Below are positions 28,040-36,062 of a stretch of DNA of 64,000 nucleotides, one piece after another. The notes beneath the pieces are model-generated. The model was not told where the DNA came from, did not search any database, and saw only the letters and a program-made list of their open reading frames with translations. Numbering within the stretch: position 1 is the first letter of the stretch; every line of letters starts with the position of its first letter. A program made the position numbers and the translations under genes. The DNA is from CAYUVA01 sp964448115 [NCBI: uncultured bacterium] (GTDB lineage Bacteria; CAYUVA01), in assembly GCA_964448115.1 (NCBI GenBank), contig CAYUVA010000007.1:44424-108423 (forward strand). The letters run 5' to 3'.

Positions 28040-28438
28040 TTAGCCGCCAAGAACCTTAACTAACACAGACCTAGTCCTGGGTCCATCGAACTCGCATAGA
28101 AAGATCCCCTGCCATGTGCCGAGCAGGATTGAACCATTCTCTATGATAAGGTTTACCGAGCTCCCTATCACGCTCGATTTGATATGTGCTGCCGAGTTAC
28201 CCTCCGTATGGGCGTAGTTGTCATCGAAAGGAATCAGCTTATTTAACTCCATGATAATATCGGCAGCAACGCTTGGGTCAGCGTTCTCGTTGATAGTAAT
28301 CCCGCAGGTAGTATGCGGAACATAAACCACGGCTATGCCTGAATCGATCTCGCTTTCGGCTATTATATCCGCAATCTGCGAGGTGATGCTGACCAGTTCC
28401 ACTCGTTTATTGGTTCTTATCTTGAAGTTATGATACAT
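28040..28438 (-). CDS. YjbQ/UPF0047 family protein
   Basis: A 132-residue protein of the YjbQ (UPF0047) family; members have been reported to have thiamine-phosphate synthase activity, but their cell role is unsettled. Seen: the histidine-bearing VVYVPHTTCGITINENADP, the N-terminal half of the active-site signature, then HTEGNSAAHIKSS and LGTWQGIFLCEFDGPR. The ATG at 28438 has AGGA about nine bases upstream and gives the normal length. A longer frame from 28495 would overlap the GAF gene and has no ribosome binding site. Confidence 0.88.
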   Translation of the reverse strand: MYHNFKIRTNKRVELVSITSQIADIIAESEIDSGIAVVYVPHTTCGITINENADPSVAADIIMELNKLIPFDDNYAHTEGNSAAHIKSSVIGSSVNLIIENGSILLGTWQGIFLCEFDGPRTRSVLVKVLGG

Positions 28439-28463
28439 GACTAGAGTTCCTGGACTTAAAAAG

Positions 28464-28976
28464 TTAACATTGATTGTTGGAGAGGTGCTTGTCATGAAGG
28501 GCTATACCAGTTAATTGAGCTATCTCGGCGAGCAGTGATGAAAAAGCCCGGTCGTTGAAGATACCCTGAACCTCGGGGTAACCGATGAACTCGATGACGC
28601 CATAGCATTCACCCTCAGCAGACTTTAGCGGATACGCAGCCAGGTCGCCGGATAAAAAACCGATTGCCTCATCGATCTCCTCAGCGTGGATGGGGCTGGA
28701 TGCATCGATAGTCTCCATGGCATTGAACTTGGCGACCCTGCCCACCAGACCCTCGCCGAGCTCTACCTCCCAGCCGAGTATTTCTTGCGCATGGGTGCCG
28801 GATGCCTCCTCGCAGCGGATCTTATCCTCGCCCTGCTTCAACCAAATCGAGACGGCAGCTAGCTCCTCAAAGGCGAGGATCACATCAACGATTCCCTTGA
28901 GGCTCTCCTTGAGCGTCTCTTTGGATGCCAGCGAATCGATGACTGTCTTGAGCCGTTCGATGTCTTTTGGTTCCAT
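28464..28976 (-). CDS. GAF domain protein
   Basis: A 170-residue single-domain protein. After a short helical lead (residues 1-30) the pattern VDVILAFEELAAVSIWL, GEGLVGRVAKFNAMETID, LAAYPLKSAEGECYGVIEF and a closing LAEIAQLTGIAL helix is typical of GAF sensory domains, which bind small ligands or partners in the cytoplasm. No output domain is attached. It lies 25 bases before yjbQ on the same strand and 12 bases after hicA. Confidence 0.75.
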   Translation of the reverse strand: MEPKDIERLKTVIDSLASKETLKESLKGIVDVILAFEELAAVSIWLKQGEDKIRCEEASGTHAQEILGWEVELGEGLVGRVAKFNAMETIDASSPIHAEEIDEAIGFLSGDLAAYPLKSAEGECYGVIEFIGYPEVQGIFNDRAFSSLLAEIAQLTGIALHDKHLSNNQC

Positions 28977-28988
28977 GATGCCTTTACC

Positions 28989-29213
28989 TTATCTTCTTTT
29001 CATCAATTGTAAAAGGTCCTCTTTAGAAAGTCCGCATTGTTTTAAGATACCAAGTAGAGTTCCTTTGGCAATCTCATCATGTAAGGGGACGACTGTTTTA
29101 TGCTCTCCCTTTTCCAAACTAACATGACTTCCTTTTTTCCTAACAACTGAAAATCCCTCCTGACATAGAATCTTTATAAGTTCATCGCCGGAGAGAATTG
29201 GTAACTTAGGCAC
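28989..29213 (-). CDS. hicA: HicA-type mRNA interferase toxin
   Basis: A 74-residue toxin with the double-stranded-RNA-binding-like HicA fold. Key residues are the catalytic histidine in KKGSHVSL and the conserved VPLHDEIAKGTLLGILKQCGLS. The start is taken as GTG at 29213 because it gives the typical MPKLP-like N-terminus and size. It overlaps the hicB stop by eight bases (GTGCCTAA), implying coupled translation. A frame from 29300 would overlap hicB by a further 87 bases and adds unrelated residues. Confidence 0.88.
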   Translation of the reverse strand: MPKLPILSGDELIKILCQEGFSVVRKKGSHVSLEKGEHKTVVPLHDEIAKGTLLGILKQCGLSKEDLLQLMKRR

Positions 29214-29421
29214 CCGTGAATACCTCGAGTGGATATAAGACAACTTCTCCGATGTTTTCAGGTAAATCATCGATGCCAAAGCTCTCAATATACAATTCAA
29301 CCGCCTCTTTCAGGTTTGCCTGTGCTTCTTCAATGGTCTTGCCTTGGCTAACAACTCCAATTTCTATGCAGTGTGCCACATACCAAGTTTCTTCCTTAGT
29401 AATTAAGGCGGTAAATCTCAT
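29206..29421 (-). CDS. hicB: HicB-type antitoxin (short form)
   Basis: A 71-residue HicB with the partial RNase H-like fold: MRFTALITKEETWYVAHCIEIGVVSQGKTIEEAQANL, and a closing helix/strand. It should bind and neutralise HicA. It has no C-terminal ribbon-helix-helix or HTH domain, so DNA binding for autoregulation is uncertain. It is the first gene of the pair and its stop overlaps the hicA start. Confidence 0.88.
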   Translation of the reverse strand: MRFTALITKEETWYVAHCIEIGVVSQGKTIEEAQANLKEAVELYIESFGIDDLPENIGEVVLYPLEVFTGA

Positions 29422-29472
29422 CTGCTCATCCCGTTTCCAGCATATATTGGTTGTTTTAAGGTGTGCAATTCT

Positions 29473-29489
29473 GTTAATGGATATTTAAC
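29473..29489. promoter_or_regulatory. Possible operator (inverted repeat) in hicBA leader
   Basis: GTTAA and TTAAC are separated by seven bases, between the promoter at 29522-29550 and the hicB start. The arms are short, so this is only a candidate regulatory site. Confidence 0.25.
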
Positions 29490-29521
29490 GGTTTCTAATC
29501 ACCTCAATTATACTTAATGTA

Positions 29522-29550
29522 ATTTTATCGATTAAGAGGTACTCCGTCAA
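29522..29550 (-). promoter_or_regulatory. Sigma-70-type promoter of hicBA
   Basis: Read on the minus strand: TTGACG (29550-29545), 17 bases, TAAAAT (29527-29522). Five of six positions match in both boxes. Transcription would begin near 29515, about 95 bases upstream of hicB. Confidence 0.6.
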
Positions 29551-29575
29551 GTTGGGATTTATCTGTTCCTTATAA

Positions 29576-30103
29576 CTAGTGCCTTACCTTCTGCTTATAG
29601 AGCTGGCGGATGGTCTGAAAAATATCGTTGTAATAGCCAGCCTTGAAGTCAGGAAAGCTCCAATGAAAGGGATAGTAGTTGCCCTTGTAGTAATAGAGTG
29701 TTGGATCTGCCCAGACACCATCAACCAGATAGACCTTGTGCCAACCCTCCTTGTAGGATAGTAAAACCACCTTGAAGAAATCAAGATACCCAGGATCAAG
29801 GTTGAAAACCCTGTTTGCGCCGATCTTGAATTCATCCTCAAGGTCAGCAGCCATATCCTTGACATGATAGATCCCCTCAACGGGGACTATGTTCTCAAAG
29901 GATATGAAAGTACGCGTAAGATCCTCTCCCATCTCTGCATTATAGTAATCGGTCATGTCAAAAGGCTGTGGCTCACTCTGAAAGTCGATGTCCCCATGGA
30001 GCTTGACTAAGCGCTCAATAAGCTCGGGCAACAGCTCAAGACGATTAGTCAATACTCCATAAAAGAGGTTGACATCCATTGCACGGCTTTTGATGCTCAT
30101 CAT
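29576..30103 (-). CDS. DUF4416 family protein
   Basis: A 175-residue cytoplasmic-looking protein matching the DUF4416 pattern: an N-terminal LFYGVLTNRLELLPELIERL, FDMTDYYNAEMGEDLTRTFISFE in the middle, and RVFNLDPGYLDFFKVVLLSYK near the C-terminus, ending in a Tyr-rich region. Function is unknown for the family. It follows the GT39-like gene by 18 bases on the same strand, so the two are probably cotranscribed. Confidence 0.8.
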   Translation of the reverse strand: MMSIKSRAMDVNLFYGVLTNRLELLPELIERLVKLHGDIDFQSEPQPFDMTDYYNAEMGEDLTRTFISFENIVPVEGIYHVKDMAADLEDEFKIGANRVFNLDPGYLDFFKVVLLSYKEGWHKVYLVDGVWADPTLYYYKGNYYPFHWSFPDFKAGYYNDIFQTIRQLYKQKVRH

Positions 30104-30121
30104 GTCAAGTCTCCCGGCAAA

Positions 30122-31591
30122 TCAAGGCTTATAGAACGCAATAGGGATAAGGCTTGGATCCGTGCCTTTGGTTACACGCATTAAGATACAGTCGCCATAA
30201 GTAAGATACTCGACCACAAAGATCCCGATCACCAACAGGATAAATATGATCAGCGCCTCCTGTGCATACTCACGCACCAACCATCTTGCCAACGCGGCTA
30301 TTGGAAAGGCTATGAGCAGATAAAACATGGTAAAAATGGCTAATGCAGACCTTGCCAAACCGAAAAAAAGGATATTGACCAGACAAGTGCCCAATATAAC
30401 TGCAACGATTAAAAGCATGGTGCTTCTTCTCATAATAAAGCAAAAGACCATTCCGCAAAGCATCAGAGCAACCATTATCCACTTGAACGACTCCCCTAGC
30501 GGTATAAAGACATCCCCCTCCCTAATATATCCGTTCAGTCCGCTAGGTATATTGCTGATGAAGAAACCATGCCTGAAGCCATCAAGAAAATAGTACAGTT
30601 TTCTTTTAGCCAAAAGTACAAACTCGCCGAAGTTCTTGCTTATATAATCAGCTCCCATCCGGTAGCCGTACTTGAACGGCTTGAAGATATCCCCCTTTTC
30701 CGGCTTGATGTTGAAGATCTTGCCAAATGCCTGCCTGTCGAAGCCTCCGCTTGCCTTGGGATTATTGCCTATGAAGAAATTAAGCGGACCATTGAGAGAA
30801 ATGGGGATAAATACGGTGATCTCGGTGCCGTGCCTTTTATTGTACTCCTTCATGTAGAAATAGTTCCTGACCGTCCAGGGAGCTATGACCGCAATAGACC
30901 CGATTGCTATTAACACAAGGTAGCGTATGCGATCTTTAATTGAAAATCTGACATGAAAAAAAAGCCAAATAAGCATTAGTGCACCAACTAGAACGAACTC
31001 TGAACGCACCAGGGCGGTGATCCCCATAATGAACCCAAGAACGATGCACCCTATTTTTGTTGTCCTCTCCGGTAATTTTGCCATTATATAAAACACTATG
31101 ATAAGCAACAGCGAATAAAGAACCTCTGAGTTAAGCGACCCGGCTAGTATCCCTTGACCAAAGGATAAGGCTGTAAAAAATCCTGCCAGAAATGCAGCAT
31201 CCTTACCCACTATATATCTGCCCCCAAGGTAAACCAGCACTGCTGTAATGGTGCCAAGAACTGCGCCGATCAACTTGGCTCCAAAAAGGTTCACCCCAGT
31301 CAATAAATAGATTATAGCCAGGAATGCCGCGTAACCTGGCGGTTGGAAAGGCACATTGTATCCCTTACCTTCTATGATGTCGCTTGCTCTTTGCTGGTAG
31401 CTCAAAGCATCGCCGGAGAATAAGACCGAGTAGGGATACTTCTTGTAGGCATCTTTCTCCGGCTGGATGGTTATTGGATTGAAGGCTACGATATGCCATA
31501 AGCGTAGTGTGAATGCGAAGAGCACGATGATCATTATCTTGGAGTACATCACCCAGAAGGGATCGTCTTTTTCTTTGTAGTGCGGCTTCAT
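30122..31591 (-). CDS. GT39-like (ArnT/PMT-type) membrane glycosyltransferase
   Basis: A 489-residue protein with about eleven hydrophobic helices. The first extracytoplasmic loop (YSVLFSGDALSYQQRASDIIEGKGY) has the acidic GD motif, and the second contains PPGYAAFLAIIYLLTG, as in the dolichyl-phosphate-mannose protein mannosyltransferase superfamily. Such enzymes move sugars from polyprenyl-phosphate carriers to lipids or proteins on the outer face of the inner membrane. The acceptor is unknown. It leads into the DUF4416 gene. Confidence 0.7.
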   Translation of the reverse strand: MKPHYKEKDDPFWVMYSKIMIIVLFAFTLRLWHIVAFNPITIQPEKDAYKKYPYSVLFSGDALSYQQRASDIIEGKGYNVPFQPPGYAAFLAIIYLLTGVNLFGAKLIGAVLGTITAVLVYLGGRYIVGKDAAFLAGFFTALSFGQGILAGSLNSEVLYSLLLIIVFYIMAKLPERTTKIGCIVLGFIMGITALVRSEFVLVGALMLIWLFFHVRFSIKDRIRYLVLIAIGSIAVIAPWTVRNYFYMKEYNKRHGTEITVFIPISLNGPLNFFIGNNPKASGGFDRQAFGKIFNIKPEKGDIFKPFKYGYRMGADYISKNFGEFVLLAKRKLYYFLDGFRHGFFISNIPSGLNGYIREGDVFIPLGESFKWIMVALMLCGMVFCFIMRRSTMLLIVAVILGTCLVNILFFGLARSALAIFTMFYLLIAFPIAALARWLVREYAQEALIIFILLVIGIFVVEYLTYGDCILMRVTKGTDPSLIPIAFYKP

Positions 31592-31701
31592 GGCTTTATC
31601 TTAGCTACAAGTATAGATAATCGATCACTTTTAGCAAGAGTTAGCTAGTTGATACTTGACATCAGATTGTAATAATAAAAGGATATCTACCTGGAAGCAC
31701 A

Positions 31702-32703
31702 ATGTCGAATAAAGCGAATAGGGAGATTCTCCGGGTCGATGATCTGACCACTGTTTTCGACACTGAACAAGGTCTGGTTAAAGCGGTCGATCAAGTTTCG
31801 TTTAGCCTGTATCGAGGAGAAACCCTTGGCGTGGTCGGCGAGTCGGGCTGCGGTAAGAGCCTATTATGCCTTTCCATTCTCGGATTGGTTCCTGCACCGG
31901 GTAGAATATTGTCAGGAAGTGTAATATTTGATGGCATGGATATTTTAAGATTAAACTCCCGTGAGCTTCGAGAAATAAGGGGTAATCGAATATCTATGAT
32001 CTTCCAGGAGCCGATGACCTCGCTTAATCCAGTGATAAGGGTAGGCAGCCAGGTTACCGAGGCTCTAATCATTCATAAAGGGATGGATAATAAGGCAGCC
32101 AAAGATGAAGCTCTTAGGCTGCTTGCCCAGGTGGAGATCCCGGATGTGGACTACAACTTCAGGAAATATCCCCATCAGCTTAGCGGTGGCATGAGGCAAC
32201 GAGTTATGATCGCTATGGCTATATCATGCCAGCCGGACATACTCATCGCCGATGAGCCGACCACTGCTATAGATGTAACCATCCAGAACCAGGTCCTGAA
32301 CCTGTTGGCGGAATTGCAAAAGAAGCTCGCTCTTTCCATGATCTTTGTTACTCATGATCTGGGTGTTATCTCTCGCATAGCTGATCGTGTGATAGTCATG
32401 TATAGCGGTAAGATAGTAGAAGAAGCTCCCATAAGGGAATTCTTGAATCAACCTGCCCATCCCTACAGCAGAGCGCTTCTATCCTGCGCTACGAGTTTGA
32501 AGGATAGTTTTGATGCCCATTCCCTTATCCCGACCATACCAGGCAGGGTACCTAGTCCTTATGATCTTCCTGAAGGCTGTCATTTCGATCCCCGATGCAG
32601 CGAGTCGTTCCAACCTTGTTCCGCATCAATGCCTCCTTTATTAGAGCTGACTAAAGGACACAAGGTAAGGTGTCATATATACAGCAACAAGCTGGCAAGA
32701 TAA
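31702..32703 (+). CDS. Peptide-type ABC transporter ATP-binding protein (OppD/DppD-like)
   Basis: A 333-residue ATPase of the oligopeptide/dipeptide ABC importer class. Walker A is GESGCGKS, the signature is LSGGMRQRV, Walker B is ILIADEPT, and the switch is VTHDLG. The C-terminal oligopeptide-type extension, with clustered cysteines ([15 protein letters not shown]), is present; in this class it can ligate an iron-sulfur cluster. Two such ATPases normally work with two permeases and a binding protein, none of which is nearby. A TTGACA occurs at 31655-31660, but no well-spaced -10 box goes with it. Confidence 0.93.
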   Translation: MSNKANREILRVDDLTTVFDTEQGLVKAVDQVSFSLYRGETLGVVGESGCGKSLLCLSILGLVPAPGRILSGSVIFDGMDILRLNSRELREIRGNRISMIFQEPMTSLNPVIRVGSQVTEALIIHKGMDNKAAKDEALRLLAQVEIPDVDYNFRKYPHQLSGGMRQRVMIAMAISCQPDILIADEPTTAIDVTIQNQVLNLLAELQKKLALSMIFVTHDLGVISRIADRVIVMYSGKIVEEAPIREFLNQPAHPYSRALLSCATSLKDSFDAHSLIPTIPGRVPSPYDLPEGCHFDPRCSESFQPCSASMPPLLELTKGHKVRCHIYSNKLAR

Positions 32704-33701
32704 TGGATATTCAATCAAGCAATACCCCAGAGCCGATATTGACCATCAGGGATCTGTTAAAAACATTTCCCTATAAGAGCGGATTACCTGGTTTGGGAAC
32801 TAGGGTACTGACCGCAGTTGATAATGTAACCGTCCAAGTTCAGCGGGGAGAGATCATGGGGCTGATAGGGGAGTCGGGGAGCGGAAAGAGCACCATAGCC
32901 CGTTGTATCGTTCGCCTATATAAGCCAGATGGTGGATTGATCGCCTGGAAAAATAAGGATATAACGAGAGTTAAGGGCAAATATCTAAAGTTAATTCGCA
33001 AGGATATACAGATGGTTTTCCAGGACCCCTATTCAAGCCTTAATCCCCGTCTGACCGTAGGCGGGGTCATCGCTGAGGTTGCCTTAACCCATCGCATTGT
33101 CCACAAGAGCAGGCTGCTTGGTTATGTAAATGGCTTGCTTGATCGCATGGGCTTGGAGGAGGATGCTTATTATCGATATCCCAACGAGTTCAGTGGCGGT
33201 CAAAGGCAGAGGATCGGCTTGGCAAGAGCATTGGCAACCGAGCCAGAGCTGCTTATCTGCGATGAGCCGGTCTCAGCACTGGATGTCTCAGTGCAAGGGG
33301 GCATACTGAATCTGCTCAAGAAGCTGCGCAGCGAGCTTGGTTTGACCATTTTGTTCATATCTCATGACCTGAGAGTGGTGCGAATGATCTGTGATCGAGT
33401 AACCGTTCTTTACGGAGGACAAATTATGGAGCAGGGCGATAGCTATCATATTTTCGAGAAACCAGCTCACCCCTATACCAGGTCGCTGATCGCAGCGGTG
33501 CCGGATCCCTATCAGCCTGGTAAGCTTCCTTTGGAGCTTAAAGGAGAGATCGGTTCCTCAATTTCTGATTCCCGTGGCTGCCCTTTTACCCCTAGGTGCC
33601 CTGAAGCCTTTAATGTTTGTGCAAAAAAGCGACCCAAAGCTGTTTGTCTTGAAAAAAAGCATCTGGTATATTGTCACAAGGTTGACAAAAGGAAACAGTA
33701 A
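32703..33701 (+). CDS. Peptide-type ABC transporter ATP-binding protein (OppF/DppF-like)
   Basis: A 332-residue ATPase, partner of the preceding gene. Walker A is GESGSGKST, the signature is FSGGQRQRIG, Walker B is LLICDEPVSALD, and the switch is ISHDLR. It shares the C-terminal cysteine extension (GCPFTPRCPEAFNVC). The ATG at 32703 overlaps the upstream stop codon by one base (TAATG). An in-frame GTG at 32670 would add 11 residues lying inside the upstream gene and is less likely. Confidence 0.93.
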   Translation: MDIQSSNTPEPILTIRDLLKTFPYKSGLPGLGTRVLTAVDNVTVQVQRGEIMGLIGESGSGKSTIARCIVRLYKPDGGLIAWKNKDITRVKGKYLKLIRKDIQMVFQDPYSSLNPRLTVGGVIAEVALTHRIVHKSRLLGYVNGLLDRMGLEEDAYYRYPNEFSGGQRQRIGLARALATEPELLICDEPVSALDVSVQGGILNLLKKLRSELGLTILFISHDLRVVRMICDRVTVLYGGQIMEQGDSYHIFEKPAHPYTRSLIAAVPDPYQPGKLPLELKGEIGSSISDSRGCPFTPRCPEAFNVCAKKRPKAVCLEKKHLVYCHKVDKRKQ

Positions 33702-33814
33702 TAATAAAAAGAGTTCGCTTGTTTGCCTGGGTATCCAGATGACCAAGCTATGCTTTAAGGATTATGATGTACATGAAAACTAGTATGATAATCAATTGCA
33801 GGAGGTTTCGTTAG

Positions 33815-34447
33815 GTGTTTGGTGTCCAGTTTTACCTGCTAGAGCTGTTCCACAAGGGCGGACCTATGATGTGGCCGCTGCTATTCATCTCCATTGTCGG
33901 TGTAGCCTTTGTTATCGAAAGAGCTATCCATTACAAGAGGAACTCGATTAATATCAAGGCATTCTCAGGTCGGATCAAGGAAAGTATAGATGCAGGCAAG
34001 ATCCAACAAGCCCAGGAGATCTGCGATGAGCCTACATCAAAGGGTCCCATCCCAGTCATAGTAAAGACCGGCTTGATGAAATACAACGAAGGGCGTCGTG
34101 CGGTTGAAAGAGTTATCGAGCAAGTGTCCGGCACCCAGATGTCAAGGCTGGAAGGCAACCTTATCTGGCTGGCGACGGTGGCGAATGTAGCACCCATGAT
34201 AGGATTTCTCGGTACGGTCAGCGGTATGATCAAATCCTTTGATGTCATTGCCAAGCAGGGGCTTAATAATCCAGCTCTGGTTGCCCTGGGCATTTCAGAA
34301 GCGCTAATAACCACCGCCACCGGTCTTGCCATCGCCGTTCCCATTCAGTTCTTCTATAATGCCTTTGTGAATCATGTAAACAAGCTCACCATTGAGATGG
34401 AAGAGATTGCTAATATGATCATCGATCGAACACCGGATGTGGAATAA
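33815..34447 (+). CDS. exbB: ExbB/TolQ/MotA-type proton channel protein
   Basis: A 210-residue ExbB homologue with three membrane helices (about 13-35, 118-140 and 158-182) and the family segment LEGNLIWLATVANVAPMIGFLGTVSGMI. ExbB pentamers enclose ExbD and use the proton gradient to energise TonB. The start is GTG at 33815 with an excellent AGGAGG about nine bases upstream. It opens a four-gene set exbB-exbD-exbD-tonB. Confidence 0.9.
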   Translation: MFGVQFYLLELFHKGGPMMWPLLFISIVGVAFVIERAIHYKRNSINIKAFSGRIKESIDAGKIQQAQEICDEPTSKGPIPVIVKTGLMKYNEGRRAVERVIEQVSGTQMSRLEGNLIWLATVANVAPMIGFLGTVSGMIKSFDVIAKQGLNNPALVALGISEALITTATGLAIAVPIQFFYNAFVNHVNKLTIEMEEIANMIIDRTPDVE

Positions 34448-34465
34448 AAGGAGTGATCGGAGGCA

Positions 34466-34870
34466 ATGAAGTATCAGCGCAAGATGAAAGTAGAGTCAAA
34501 GATCCCCAGCGCCTCCATGGCTGATATCGCCTTTTTGCTCATCGTATTTTTCATGGTAACCACGACCTTCAGCAAGGACAAGACAACCGTAAACCTGCCA
34601 AAATCGCAGTATCGCGTGGAGATCCCCAAGAACGCTACCATCATATCCATAAAAGAGGACCTCAGCATCCACTTCGACGGAGATCCAATTACCTTGACCG
34701 ATATATACCCTCGGGCGGCGCTTTTAATCAAGGACAATCCTCACAAGCAGTTTGTGATCAAATGCGATGAGAAGGTAAAATACAGGTATCTTGACGATGT
34801 ACTCGATCAACTAAGAGAGGCAAAGGTGGTCAATATAAACCTACCAACTTTGCAGGAAATCGAGGAGTAA
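34466..34870 (+). CDS. exbD: ExbD/TolR-type protein, copy 1
   Basis: A 134-residue ExbD homologue with a short basic cytoplasmic N-terminus, one membrane helix carrying the essential aspartate in SMADIAFLLIVFFMV, and a periplasmic domain. Nineteen bases separate it from exbB. Its N-terminal 40 residues are nearly the same as those of the next gene, while the periplasmic domains differ, indicating duplication followed by divergence. Confidence 0.9.
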   Translation: MKYQRKMKVESKIPSASMADIAFLLIVFFMVTTTFSKDKTTVNLPKSQYRVEIPKNATIISIKEDLSIHFDGDPITLTDIYPRAALLIKDNPHKQFVIKCDEKVKYRYLDDVLDQLREAKVVNINLPTLQEIEE

Positions 34871-34890
34871 TCAAGGGGAGCTGATTATAT

Positions 34891-35313
34891 ATGAAGATAA
34901 AACGAAGAATGCAGGTTACCAGCGAGATCCCTAGCGCCTCCATGGCTGATGTAGCCTTCTTGTTAATAGTCTTTTTCATGGTAACTACAGTCTTTGCAGC
35001 CAGGAAAGGCATCGATTTCGCACTGCCCAAGGATGATCCCGAAAAGGCTACTGCCGAGATACATGCCGTCTATATCTACATCGCCCCCGGGTGCGAGATA
35101 AGCCTGGACAGAAGCCCAGCCAACCTTAGCGACATTCAGCCTTATATAAAGCCAAAACTGGACATCAATCCTAACAAGTTCGTCATCGTGCACACGGATC
35201 CAGAGGCTGAATATGGATGCACAATCGATGTCTTGGATGAGCTTAAGCAGCTTGGAGTAAAGAACATCGCATTGCCGGCAAAGGAAGAAATCTCTTCATG
35301 GGGGGCTATGTAA
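34891..35313 (+). CDS. exbD: ExbD/TolR-type protein, copy 2
   Basis: A 140-residue second ExbD with the helix motif SMADVAFLLIVFFMV including the conserved aspartate. The periplasmic domain differs from copy 1 and contains two cysteines (GCEI and YGCTIDVL). Two ExbD copies next to one ExbB suggest a heterodimeric ExbD pair in the motor complex. It ends one base before the tonB start. Confidence 0.9.
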   Translation: MKIKRRMQVTSEIPSASMADVAFLLIVFFMVTTVFAARKGIDFALPKDDPEKATAEIHAVYIYIAPGCEISLDRSPANLSDIQPYIKPKLDINPNKFVIVHTDPEAEYGCTIDVLDELKQLGVKNIALPAKEEISSWGAM

Positions 35314-35314
35314 A

Positions 35315-36052
35315 TTGGAGACCCAGGGACAGGAACCGACTCGACACAAACATAGACAATCAGAACCTCTTTTCATCTTTGATGAAGAATACAGGGAAAA
35401 GATAAGGAAAGAGGAAAAAAATATCCTCGAATGGGCTATTTTCATCGCCATCATCATCCATATAGTTCTGCTATACATGGTCTGGCCTAAGTTCGGCGGC
35501 TTCAAGGGGAGCACCGCGCGCGAGTATAAAAGACCAATAGTCTTTGTGCCGCTTCCAAAGAAGGAACAACCCACCCCTGAGGTGAAAAAGAAGAAAAGGG
35601 AAAAAAGAAAGCCAAAACCTATTCCAGACCCCAATCCTGAAGAGCCAGAGGAGATATACGAGTGGGAGCCGGAGGAACCGGATCCAATAGAAATCCCAGA
35701 GGATGCTATCGTACTGTTCGGAGAACCGCAGGGACCACCGGTAAGCACAGGTCCACAAAGAGGCTACACAAATCCGCCTAAGATCATACCTAGCACAAAA
35801 GTGGAGCCGAAGTACCCGGAGATCTTAAGACAAACCAGGATCGAAGGGTCTGTACTTCTTGAGGTTGTTATATTAAAAGACGGCACTATAGACCCCAATC
35901 AGATCACTGTTATACGAAGCTCGCATGAGTACTTCGAGCAGGAGGCTATAAAAGCGGTGAAAAAATGGAGATTCAAGCCTGCTCTGCAGAACGGCATCCC
36001 GGTCGATGTGTACTTCTATCTCGAGGTGCAGTTTACTCTACGCAAGAGGTAA
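35315..36052 (+). CDS. tonB: TonB family energy transducer
   Basis: A 245-residue TonB-type protein. There is one membrane helix (about residues 32-52), then a Pro/Glu/Lys-rich periplasm-spanning linker (about 75-135). The C-terminal domain carries the family pattern R-I-E-G-S-V-L-L-E-V-V and AIKAVKKWRFKPA. The start is TTG at 35315; no ATG precedes the membrane helix and GGGGGG lies about eleven bases upstream. It would pass energy from ExbB/ExbD to outer-membrane TonB-dependent receptors; no receptor gene is in the window. Confidence 0.9.
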   Translation: METQGQEPTRHKHRQSEPLFIFDEEYREKIRKEEKNILEWAIFIAIIIHIVLLYMVWPKFGGFKGSTAREYKRPIVFVPLPKKEQPTPEVKKKKREKRKPKPIPDPNPEEPEEIYEWEPEEPDPIEIPEDAIVLFGEPQGPPVSTGPQRGYTNPPKIIPSTKVEPKYPEILRQTRIEGSVLLEVVILKDGTIDPNQITVIRSSHEYFEQEAIKAVKKWRFKPALQNGIPVDVYFYLEVQFTLRKR

Positions 36053-36062
36053 TCCTGGCTGG

